Positions 1 to 6,196 of a stretch of 64,000 bases of DNA are shown here, in pieces. The stretch is from Pseudomonas viridiflava (GTDB taxonomy: Bacteria; Pseudomonadota; Gammaproteobacteria; Pseudomonadales; Pseudomonadaceae): contig NZ_UTBZ01000169.1 of assembly GCF_900580865.1 (NCBI RefSeq), positions 422,301 through 486,300 of the forward strand, written 5' to 3'. Made by a program: the position numbers and the translations under genes. The stretch's first letter is position 1. Every line of letters begins with the position of its first letter. The notes under the pieces are model-generated. The model saw nothing but the letters and a program-made list of their open reading frames with translations. It did not search any database and had not been told where the DNA came from.

Positions 1-591
1 ATCATCCATAGCGTCACGCTGGTCGGCTGGAGCACCTTGTGGCTGGCCTGCGGCCTGATCATCATCGCGGCGGTCGACGTGCCGGTGCAGCTTTGGGAAG
101 CCCACAAGAAACTGCTGATGACCAAGCAGGAGGTGCGCGACGAGCACAAGGATCAGGAGGGTCGCCCGGAGGTCAAACAGCGCATCCGCCAGACCCAGCG
201 CGAGATGTCCCAGCGCCGCATGATGGCAGCGATTCCCGACGCCGACGTGGTCATTACCAACCCGACCCACTATGCAGTGGCACTCAAGTACGACTCGGAG
301 AAGGGCGGGGCGCCGATGCTGATTGCCAAGGGCAGCGACTTCCTCGCCCTGAAAATCCGCGAAATCGCCGTGGCCAACAACGTCATGCTCCTCGAATCGC
401 CGGGGCTGGCGCGCTCGATCTACTACTCCACCGAACTGGATCAGGAAATCCCCGGCGGCCTGTACTTGGCCGTTGCCCAGGTTTTGGCCTACGTCTACCA
501 GATCCGCCAGTACCGCGCGGGCAAGGGCAAGCGTCCGGATCCGCTCAAGGATGACCTGCCGATTCCGCCGGATCTGCGTCGCGATTCTTGA
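1..591 (+). CDS. flhB: Flagellar export gate switch protein FlhB (3' part only)
   Basis: The frame is open from base 1, so the gene begins upstream of the window. FlhB sits in the inner membrane in the flagellar type III export gate and switches export from rod/hook to filament substrates by cutting itself. The visible part begins in the last membrane helix (hydrophobic WLACGLIIIAAVDV). It then runs into the cytosolic domain with the self-cleavage motif NPTH at bases 259-270, within VVITNPTHYAVALKY. The C-terminal subdomain is complete and ends in a charged, proline-containing tail. Normally flhB is followed closely by flhA, but here about 3.4 kb of accessory DNA separates them. Identification is certain from the NPTH context. 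Confidence 0.96.
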   Translation: MIHSVTLVGWSTLWLACGLIIIAAVDVPVQLWEAHKKLLMTKQEVRDEHKDQEGRPEVKQRIRQTQREMSQRRMMAAIPDADVVITNPTHYAVALKYDSEKGGAPMLIAKGSDFLALKIREIAVANNVMLLESPGLARSIYYSTELDQEIPGGLYLAVAQVLAYVYQIRQYRAGKGKRPDPLKDDLPIPPDLRRDS

Positions 592-607
592 CGTTGTCGT
601 TAAGCCA

Positions 608-644
608 TTGGTCTGAGATCTCCCTTTACTGTCAACTCTGACAG
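608..644 (+). promoter_or_regulatory. Promoter-like motif shared with 2040-2077
   Basis: TTGGTCTG at 608-615 is followed 13 nt later by CTGTCAACTCTGACAG (629-644), an inverted repeat with a 4-nt centre. An almost identical arrangement (14-nt gap, one base changed in the palindrome) lies upstream of the 222-aa gene at 2142. It probably drives the gene at 731; the protein that reads it is unknown. Confidence 0.5.
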
Positions 645-730
645 GTGCGCTTGCCATGATTTTGCAGTTTGATGCAAGGTGCAGCCGCGCACTGACGCGG
701 TCAGGCCGGTGAGTGCAAGGGAGCAAGGCA

Positions 731-967
731 ATGAAAGGTATTTTCAGCAGCTACGACGAAAAAACCGGTAAAGGCACCATCACGCCGAAGCCCTCGGGGC
801 GATTTATTTCCTTTGCCGAAGCCACGGGTTTTTTTCTGACCGCCAAAGAATACCGATTCAGCATTCCATTGGCTGATGCCTTGCAGGCGAATATCAAAGT
901 GGGCGGCGAGGTCGAGTTCGAATTATCCAAGAGCAAGAATGGAAAAGTGAAAATCCTTCGGTATTGA
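731..967 (+). CDS. Small divergent cold-shock-domain-like protein (78 aa)
   Basis: The start chosen is ATG 731, preceded by a purine-rich GGGAGCAAGG; an in-frame GTG at 713 is less likely. The opening MKGIFSSYDEKTGKGTITP resembles the first strands of bacterial cold-shock (OB-fold) proteins, which start with a G-x-V-K-W-F-N turn and GFGFITP. The end, VEFELSKSKNGKVKILRY, resembles their last strands. The aromatic RNA-binding motifs RNP1 and RNP2 are not recognisable, so nucleic-acid binding is only an inference. The gene lies directly downstream of flhB and ends in a clear terminator at 981-1010, so it is probably a single-gene unit driven by the motif at 608-644. Function is unknown. Confidence 0.7.
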   Translation: MKGIFSSYDEKTGKGTITPKPSGRFISFAEATGFFLTAKEYRFSIPLADALQANIKVGGEVEFELSKSKNGKVKILRY

Positions 968-980
968 GCAATCGATCGCA

Positions 981-1010
981 AAGCCGCTGAAAGCGGGGCG
1001 GCGGTTTTTT
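981..1010 (+). terminator. Rho-independent terminator of the 731 gene
   Basis: A GC-rich inverted repeat (AAGCCGC ... GCGGC) ends in a run of six T, 14 bases after the stop codon. Confidence 0.7.
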
Positions 1011-1012
1011 AT

Positions 1013-1124
1013 GATCGTTCCCACGCTCTGCGTGGGAATGCAGCCCGGGACGCTCCGCGTCCCTTCGAAAGCCGAACGCGGAGCGTCCGTTGAGGCATTC
1101 CCACGCAGGAGCGTGGGAACGATC
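1013..1124. repeat. Long palindromic repeat (BIME-like), copy A
   Basis: GATCGTTCCCACGCT at the left end is the exact inverse of AGCGTGGGAACGATC at the right end. Inside are further nested inverted segments (ACGCTCTGCGTGGGAATGC; GGGACGCTCCGCGTCCC). An almost identical copy is at 2919-3030. Each copy abuts the 3' end of a DUF6124 gene. Confidence 0.85.
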
Positions 1125-1135
1125 TTCGCGTGTCG

Positions 1136-1495
1136 CTACTGCGGCAAATCCAGATTATCCATCACCCGATTCACCGCCAGCTCGCCGAGCATGATCAGTT
1201 GCGCGATCCCTAACAGCGTCCTGCGCTGCGACGCGGGTATGAGGTGGGCGAAGTCATGAGCGATGGTTCTGGCTGAGGCGAGTGTTTCGCAGGCATCGGC
1301 CAGCAGTTCCTCGTTTTTGAAGTCGGCGGTGACGGCATACATCCGGCGGGTTCTACGTGGCGGTGGCGTGGAGCCGGGTGGGCAGAGGTAGTGATCGAGG
1401 GCGCGTTCGGCGGCATCGTTGAGTTTTTTCGAATCGAGGGATTCGTAGGGCGAGGCGAGATCGGTTTCGGGTGGGTTGGGTGTTGGTTTGATCAT
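1136..1495 (-). CDS. DUF6124 family protein, copy A (119 aa)
   Basis: I recognise the opening MIKPTPNPPETDLASPYESLDSK as the DUF6124 family, found mostly in Pseudomonas and of unknown function. The protein has a Pro-rich N-terminus, an amphipathic stretch (DSKKLNDAAERALDHYL), an Arg-rich linker (PPPRRTRRM) and a helical C-terminal half (ELLADACETLASARTIAHDF ... QLIMLGELAVNRVMDNL). No signal peptide, membrane segment or catalytic motif is visible. AAAGGAG lies just upstream of the ATG. The protein differs from copy B (3042-3401) at only three positions (R/K, C/S, D/E). It is transcribed against the flagellar genes and preceded by a structured leader. Confidence 0.85.
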   Translation of the reverse strand: MIKPTPNPPETDLASPYESLDSKKLNDAAERALDHYLCPPGSTPPPRRTRRMYAVTADFKNEELLADACETLASARTIAHDFAHLIPASQRRTLLGIAQLIMLGELAVNRVMDNLDLPQ

Positions 1496-1547
1496 GGTGA
1501 AGCTCCTTTGAAGTGGAGCCGCTACAACCTGTCGCTAAACAGGAAGG

Positions 1548-1783
1548 GTGGCGGCTGTACGCAGGTTAGCGAACCGGTCAAAGGCACCCGGCAGACCCGA
1601 AGGTCTCCCGCATACAGCCACCATGACGAAATCGCGAAAATACAGATCCGCAACGAAGCCTGGAACGCCGATGCACCTTTGACTTGAGTTCGAGTCGCTA
1701 AACCCGATCGCTGATTCGTCAGCGACCGCACCACAATAGAACCCGACCCCAAGGCGCACAAGCCGGCGGATTCTGGCGTAGCT
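1548..1783 (-). ncRNA. Structured conserved leader of DUF6124 copy A
   Basis: Read on the - strand, a block at 1695-1783 contains a 7-bp hairpin (1708-1725, arms TCGCTGA/TCAGCGA, 4-nt loop). A variable core follows (1629-1694). Next is a fold closed by a 9-bp stem (1614-1622 with 1550-1558, ACAGCCACC against GGCGGCTGT) that encloses AGACC-TTCG-GGTCT (1593-1606), a C(UUCG)G tetraloop hairpin. All three stems are kept in copy B. The leader ends about 53 nt before the ATG. It could be a cis-acting leader or a separate small RNA. Frames open across it are not supported as genes. Confidence 0.55.
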
Positions 1784-1885
1784 GTAGGCAATTGCGCAAG
1801 GATGTGTAGCCTTGGAGGCGTGTCTGGAGGTGTCTTTTAAACGCCAGTGTTTAATAGGTGATTTGTGCTGACTTCACTGACCCCC

Positions 1886-1950
1886 TCGCGAGCAAACTCG
1901 CTCCCACATCTTGAATGCGCCTCTCTGTGGGAGCGAGCTTGCTCGCGAAA
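1886..1950. repeat. REP pair (inverted)
   Basis: GCGAGCAAACTCGCTCCCAC and its inverse GTGGGAGCGAGCTTGCTCGC face each other about 23 nt apart, the standard paired-REP layout in this group. Confidence 0.85.
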
Positions 1951-2039
1951 GGGCCATCCCGGTCAGCAGTAAAATCTCGATCAAACCCCGATGTTAAATC
2001 ACTGTTTAAATAAATCCGTCGCCTTGTCCAGAGAGACCG

Positions 2040-2077
2040 TTGGTCTGGAAGTGCCATCAACCTGTCAACTCTTACAG
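2040..2077 (+). promoter_or_regulatory. Promoter-like motif shared with 608-644
   Basis: TTGGTCTG (2040-2047) and, 14 nt further on, CTGTCAACTCTTACAG (2062-2077). This is the same two-part arrangement as in front of the cold-shock-like gene. It sits 64 bases upstream of the ATG at 2142. Confidence 0.5.
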
Positions 2078-2141
2078 TAGACGGACGGCTGTCCATGACG
2101 TCGAGATAGGGGCGCAAGTTTACCGCACCAGGAGAGTGATC

Positions 2142-2810
2142 ATGGCAGAGCGCATTTACCGAAAACTCGAGGGCATTGGCCTGGAATATGTGTCAGGGCG
2201 ACTGGAACAGAACCCGAAAGAGCGGGCCATCCGTTACACCGTCACTTTCGACATGGACCTGGATTTCACCCATTTCAAACAGATGGCCAATGCTTATATT
2301 CCGAACTATCTCGACAACCCGATCAACGCGATCAGGCCTGAACTCGATGGCTTGGCTGATCACTATTCCTACAACTACCTGTTCGGTGCAGCGGGAAACA
2401 TCCGCGACAATCAGGCGTTGTTCGAACTCTTCACCTCACCCGGGTATTACAACGATCAATGGGCGACCGGCCCTCGTCGTCAAGTGCGTTATGGCAAACC
2501 GGAGTTTGCCCTGGTCGGGCACAAGTTACGCGTGACTGCGCGCAGAGATTTCAGATCGCTGGATGACACGGGTCAGATCGAAATCGGAGATTTGCCAGTT
2601 ATCCAGTTTCATTGGATGCTCAACTTGCTGCAAAGTGACCTGTCGACGCCAGGGGTCATTGCACCAGTGACCAAAGTCGTGTTGATGTATATGGATGAGG
2701 ATTACGTTGAAGTCGAAGGTGAGCAAGTTTTACGGGGTACGCGCTATGTTGGCCGCGACCAGCTCGGCTTCGGCAATATTGCGCCCAAGCAGATACTGAC
2801 CGCGAAGTAA
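2142..2810 (+). CDS. Hypothetical protein, 222 aa, family not recognised
   Basis: The ATG at 2142 is preceded by AGGAGAG. The protein begins MAERIYRKLEGIGLEYVSG and is a soluble, acidic, aromatic-rich protein without signal peptide, membrane segment or obvious catalytic motif. Noticeable stretches are DMDLDFTHFKQMANAYIPNY, a Tyr/Asn-rich region (HYSYNYLFGAAGNIRDN) and a C-terminal strand-rich part (VVLMYMDEDYVEVEGEQVL). I do not recognise the family. The gene lies between the two DUF6124 cassettes, shares its promoter motif with the gene at 731, and has its own terminator directly after the stop, so it is an independent unit. Confidence 0.8.
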   Translation: MAERIYRKLEGIGLEYVSGRLEQNPKERAIRYTVTFDMDLDFTHFKQMANAYIPNYLDNPINAIRPELDGLADHYSYNYLFGAAGNIRDNQALFELFTSPGYYNDQWATGPRRQVRYGKPEFALVGHKLRVTARRDFRSLDDTGQIEIGDLPVIQFHWMLNLLQSDLSTPGVIAPVTKVVLMYMDEDYVEVEGEQVLRGTRYVGRDQLGFGNIAPKQILTAK

Positions 2811-2819
2811 CCGGCGTTA

Positions 2820-2859
2820 AAAAACCGCCGTCCCGATTGCGCGGTGCGGCGGTTTTTTT
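2820..2859 (+). terminator. Terminator of the 222-aa gene
   Basis: AAAACCGCCG and CGGCGGTTTTTTT flank a short loop 10 bases after the stop codon; a strong hairpin with a seven-T tail. Confidence 0.85.
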
Positions 2860-2918
2860 ATGCCTGAAACATGCGTTGGTTGTAAGGTCGCCTTCGCGAG
2901 CAACCACAACGCCTCATT

Positions 2919-3030
2919 GATCGTTCCCACGCTCTGCGTGGGAATGCAGCCCGGGACGCTCCGCGTCCCTTCCAGAGCCGAACGCGGAGCGTCCGTTGAG
3001 GCATTCCCACGCAGGAGCGTGGGAGCGATC
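2919..3030. repeat. Long palindromic repeat (BIME-like), copy B
   Basis: It matches 1013-1124 apart from a few bases, with the same complementary ends and internal palindromes. Confidence 0.85.
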
Positions 3031-3041
3031 ATCGCGTGTCG

Positions 3042-3401
3042 CTACTGCGGCAACTCCAGATTATCCATCACCCGATTCACCGCCAGCTCGCCGAGCATGA
3101 TCAGTTGCGCGATCCCCAACAGCGTCCTGCGTTGCGACGCGGGTATGAGATGGGCGAAGTCATGGGCGATGGTTCTGGCTGAGGCGAGGGTTTCGCTGGC
3201 ATCGGCCAGCAGCTCCTCGTTTTTGAAGTCGGCGGTGACGGCATACATCCGGCGGGTTTTACGCGGTGGTGGCGTGGAGCCGGGTGGGCAGAGGTAATGG
3301 TCGAGCGCGCGCTCGGCGGCGTCGTTGAGTTTTTTTGAATCGAGGGATTCGTAGGGCGAGGCGAGATCGGTTTCGGGTGGGTTGGGTGTTGGTTTGATCA
3401 T
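3042..3401 (-). CDS. DUF6124 family protein, copy B (119 aa)
   Basis: Second DUF6124 gene, 116 of 119 residues identical to copy A. The start is placed at the same MIKPTPNPPETD, with ACGGAGT as ribosome binding site. The frame is open 16 codons further upstream, but those codons fall in the non-conserved leader and have no counterpart in copy A. The near identity of the proteins against the divergent 5' region implies either a recent duplication followed by fast change of the leader, or gene conversion limited to the coding part. Function unknown. Confidence 0.85.
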   Translation of the reverse strand: MIKPTPNPPETDLASPYESLDSKKLNDAAERALDHYLCPPGSTPPPRKTRRMYAVTADFKNEELLADASETLASARTIAHDFAHLIPASQRRTLLGIAQLIMLGELAVNRVMDNLELPQ

Positions 3402-3455
3402 GGTGAGACTCCGTGGTTGATTTGGCCGCCACGGCTCATCGCTAAACAAGTAAAG

Positions 3456-3690
3456 GTGGCGGCTGTACGCAGGTTAGCGATCCGGGTCACAGAAACCCCG
3501 GGTAGACCCGAAGGTCTCCCACGCACAGCCACCATGACGCCAAGTGCAGATAGACAAAGCTGCAATTGAGACTGGGGATTGAGCGTCTGTAGGGTATCGG
3601 ATCGCTAAACCCGATCGCTGATTCGTCAGCGACCGGACCACAATAGAACCCGACCCCAAGGCGCACAAGCCGGCGGATTCTGGCTTGGCT
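3456..3690 (-). ncRNA. Structured conserved leader of DUF6124 copy B
   Basis: It has the same three elements as copy A: outer stem 3525-3533 with 3458-3466, C(UUCG)G hairpin at 3504-3517, and the 7-bp hairpin at 3615-3632. The core between them (3540-3601) shares no obvious sequence with copy A. Conservation of both arms of each stem while neighbouring bases change favours a functional RNA fold. Confidence 0.55.
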
Positions 3691-3792
3691 GTAGGCAATG
3701 GCGCAAGGATTTGTAGCCTTGAGACCGTGTCTGCAGGTGTCTTTTAAACAGCTTCGTTTAAATGAAGAAATTTGCGCCGAACATGAGGGCCC

Positions 3793-3818
3793 CTTCGCGA
3801 GCAGGCTCGCTCCCACAT
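3793..3818. repeat. Single REP
   Basis: One GCGAGCAGGCTCGCTCCCAC unit, without a facing partner. Confidence 0.75.
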
Positions 3819-3860
3819 TTTGGAATGCATTTCAATCTGACATTTGGAATGCAATCCCCT

Positions 3861-3948
3861 GTAGGCCTTCGCCTGCTCGCGATGAGGATTTTTCAGTCGA
3901 TCAATTCGAACCAGACAAACCGCTATCGCGAGCAGGCGAAGGCCTACA
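3861..3948. repeat. Variant REP pair
   Basis: GTAGGCCTTCGCCTGCTCGCGAT at the left and its inverse ending GCGAAGGCCTAC at the right form an inverted pair of a different REP subclass. Confidence 0.75.
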
Positions 3949-3978
3949 TTGGTCATGTTTTCTCTCCCTGGTCAAAGT

Positions 3979-3994
3979 TGGAAAGCTTCTTGCA
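3979..3994 (+). promoter_or_regulatory. Sigma-54 type promoter of flhA
   Basis: TGGAAAGCTTCTTGCA has GG and GC separated by exactly 10 bases and a perfect TTGCA -12 element; the -24 element TGGAAAG deviates from TGGCACG at two positions. It is 61 bases before the flhA start. The flhA-flhF-fleN group depends on FleQ/RpoN in P. aeruginosa, which fits. Confidence 0.65.
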
Positions 3995-4055
3995 GTACCC
4001 GCCGTGAGCCCGCTCTGGGCGTCAAAAGTTTGCTTTAAAGGAACGGGGAAAACCG

Positions 4056-6185
4056 GTGGATCGCTCTCAGTTATTCAACACAGCACGCACAAACGTTGCC
4101 GATTTAAGTCGAGGCAATCTGGGCGTGCCGTTGTTGCTGCTGGTCATGCTGGCGATGATGATGTTGCCGGTGCCGCCGTTCCTGCTCGACGTGTTTTTTA
4201 CCTTCAACATCGCGCTGTCGATCGTCGTCCTGCTGGTCTGCGTGTATGCGCTGCGGCCGCTGGATTTCGCCGTGTTCCCGACGATTCTGCTGGTCGCGAC
4301 GTTGCTGCGGCTGGCGTTGAACGTGGCTTCGACGCGGGTGGTGATGCTCCACGGTCAGGATGGCCACGCCGCTGCCGGTAAGGTGATTCAGGCCTTCGGT
4401 GAGGTGGTGATCGGCGGTAACTACGTGGTTGGTATCGTGGTCTTCGCGATTCTGATGATCATCAACTTCGTCGTGGTAACCAAAGGTGCCGGGCGGATTT
4501 CCGAGGTGAGCGCGCGTTTCACCCTCGATGCGATGCCCGGCAAACAAATGGCGATCGACGCCGACCTCAACGCCGGTCTGATCGACCAGAACCAGGCCAA
4601 GGCGCGCCGTCAGGAAGTCGCCCAAGAGGCCGAGTTCTACGGTTCGATGGACGGTGCCAGCAAGTTCGTCCGTGGTGACGCCATCGCCGGCCTGCTGATT
4701 CTGTTCATCAACCTGATCGGCGGCATGGCCGTTGGTATCTTCCAGCACAACATGAGCTTCGGCGATGCCGGTCGGGTTTACGCCTTGCTGACCATCGGTG
4801 ACGGTTTAGTGGCGCAATTGCCATCACTGTTGTTATCGACAGCGGCAGCGATCATGGTGACCCGTGCTTCCGGTTCGGAAGACATGGGCAAGCAGATCAA
4901 TCGTCAGATGTTCGCCTCGCCGAAAGCGTTGGCGGTGGCGGCCGGTCTGATGGCAGTCATGGGCCTGGTGCCGGGCATGCCGCACTTCTCGTTCCTGAGC
5001 ATGGCAGCACTGGCCGCTGGCGGCGCCTACCTGTTCTGGAAGAAGCAGAACGTGGCTAAGGTCGTAGCGCTGGAAGAGGTCAAGCGTCAGCAGGAACTGC
5101 TGCCGTCGCCGGCCCGCGCCATGGAAACCAAGGAGCTGGGCTGGGACGACGTGACGCCGATCGACATGATCGGTCTGGAGGTCGGCTATCGCCTGATCCC
5201 GCTGGTGGACCGCAATCAGGGCGGGCAATTGCTGGCGCGGATCAAGGGCGTGCGCAAGAAGCTCTCGCAGGATCTCGGCTTTCTGATGCCGACTGTGCAC
5301 ATTCGCGACAACCTCGATCTGGCGCCAAGCGCCTATCGTCTGACCCTGATGGGCGTGATCCTCGCCGAAGCCGAGATCTACCCGGATCGCGAGCTGGCGA
5401 TCAACCCGGGCCAGGTCTACGGCACGCTCAACGGTATCAACGCCAAAGATCCGGCTTTCGGCCTAGAAGCGGTGTGGATCGAAATCAGCCAGCGTGCGCA
5501 GGCACAATCGCTCGGTTACACAGTGGTCGACGCCAGCACCGTGGTGGCGACCCACTTGAACCAGATTCTGTACAAGCACTCCAGTGAGCTGATCGGCCAC
5601 GAGGAAGTGCAGCAACTCATGCAACTGCTGGCCAAAAGCTCACCGAAACTGGCAGAAGAGCTGGTGCCGGGCGTGGTCTCGTTGTCGCAGTTGCTCAAAG
5701 TGCTGCAAGCGCTGCTGGCCGAACATGTGCCGGTGCGCGACATTCGCAGCATCGCCGAAGCCATCGCCAACAACGCCGCGAAGAGTCAAGATACCGCCGC
5801 GTTGGTGGCCGCTGTGCGGGTCGGCGTATCCCGCGCCATCGTCCAAAGCATTGTAGGCACTGAGTCCGAGCTGCCTGTGATCACCTTGGAACCAAGGTTG
5901 GAACAAATATTGCTCAATAGTCTGCAGAAGGCAGGACAAGGCTCGGAAGAGGGCGTTCTGCTGGAGCCAAGCATGGCCGAGAAGCTGCAGCGTTCGCTCA
6001 TCGAAGCGGCGCAGCGTCAGGAAATGCAAGGTCAGCCGGTGATCCTTTTGGTCGCTGGCCCGATCCGCGCGATGCTCTCGCGCTTTGGCCGCCTCGCAGT
6101 CCCTGGGCTGCATGTGCTGGCCTACCAGGAAATACCGGACAACAAGCAAGTGACCATCGTTGCGACAGTAGGGCCCAACGGCTGA
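4056..6185 (+). CDS. flhA: Flagellar export gate protein FlhA
   Basis: FlhA is the large inner-membrane subunit of the flagellar type III export gate, coupling proton flow to secretion and receiving chaperone-substrate complexes. At 709 aa it has the family's usual length. The N-terminal half is a set of membrane helices starting near residue 22. The FHIPEP signature RISEVSARFTLDAMPGKQM lies near residues 148-167, and the cytosolic nonamer-forming domain fills residues ~330-709. The start is GTG 4056 with AAAGGAACGG upstream. It is first in a run with flhF (11 bases apart) and fleN, preceded by a sigma-54 type site. Confidence 0.97.
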   Translation: MDRSQLFNTARTNVADLSRGNLGVPLLLLVMLAMMMLPVPPFLLDVFFTFNIALSIVVLLVCVYALRPLDFAVFPTILLVATLLRLALNVASTRVVMLHGQDGHAAAGKVIQAFGEVVIGGNYVVGIVVFAILMIINFVVVTKGAGRISEVSARFTLDAMPGKQMAIDADLNAGLIDQNQAKARRQEVAQEAEFYGSMDGASKFVRGDAIAGLLILFINLIGGMAVGIFQHNMSFGDAGRVYALLTIGDGLVAQLPSLLLSTAAAIMVTRASGSEDMGKQINRQMFASPKALAVAAGLMAVMGLVPGMPHFSFLSMAALAAGGAYLFWKKQNVAKVVALEEVKRQQELLPSPARAMETKELGWDDVTPIDMIGLEVGYRLIPLVDRNQGGQLLARIKGVRKKLSQDLGFLMPTVHIRDNLDLAPSAYRLTLMGVILAEAEIYPDRELAINPGQVYGTLNGINAKDPAFGLEAVWIEISQRAQAQSLGYTVVDASTVVATHLNQILYKHSSELIGHEEVQQLMQLLAKSSPKLAEELVPGVVSLSQLLKVLQALLAEHVPVRDIRSIAEAIANNAAKSQDTAALVAAVRVGVSRAIVQSIVGTESELPVITLEPRLEQILLNSLQKAGQGSEEGVLLEPSMAEKLQRSLIEAAQRQEMQGQPVILLVAGPIRAMLSRFGRLAVPGLHVLAYQEIPDNKQVTIVATVGPNG

Positions 6186-6196
6186 GGTAGTGGTTT

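Larger units (their letters stand above)
1013..1842. repeat. Duplicated DUF6124 cassette, copy A
   Basis: This stretch corresponds to 2919-3752. Both contain, in the same order, the long palindrome, a 119-codon gene on the - strand and its structured leader, ending near GTGTCTGnAGGTGTCTTTTAAAC. Coding parts are almost identical. The 5' untranslated part next to the gene and a 66-nt stretch (1629-1694) differ strongly between copies. Confidence 0.85.
2919..3752. repeat. Duplicated DUF6124 cassette, copy B
   Basis: Second copy of 1013-1842, in the same orientation. The gene and the two leader blocks are conserved; the core at 3540-3601 is unrelated to the one in copy A. Confidence 0.85.

Noticed and set aside
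1013..1124. CRISPR-like repeat
   Set aside because: Only one unit here and one at 2919; it is a palindrome, not an array with spacers.
1522..1791. Open frame in the DUF6124 leader (similar frame at 3474-3698)
   Set aside because: The frame is shared only because the DNA blocks are conserved; the variable core changes its length and residues completely, and there is no ribosome site.
2656..3032. Small frames on the - strand over the terminator and palindrome at 2820-3030
   Set aside because: Products of GC-rich repeats; no ribosome site or conserved feature.
3487..3816. 109-codon frame on the - strand starting inside a REP
   Set aside because: Its first residues (MGASLLAK) are the translation of a REP repeat, a common false gene start in this group.
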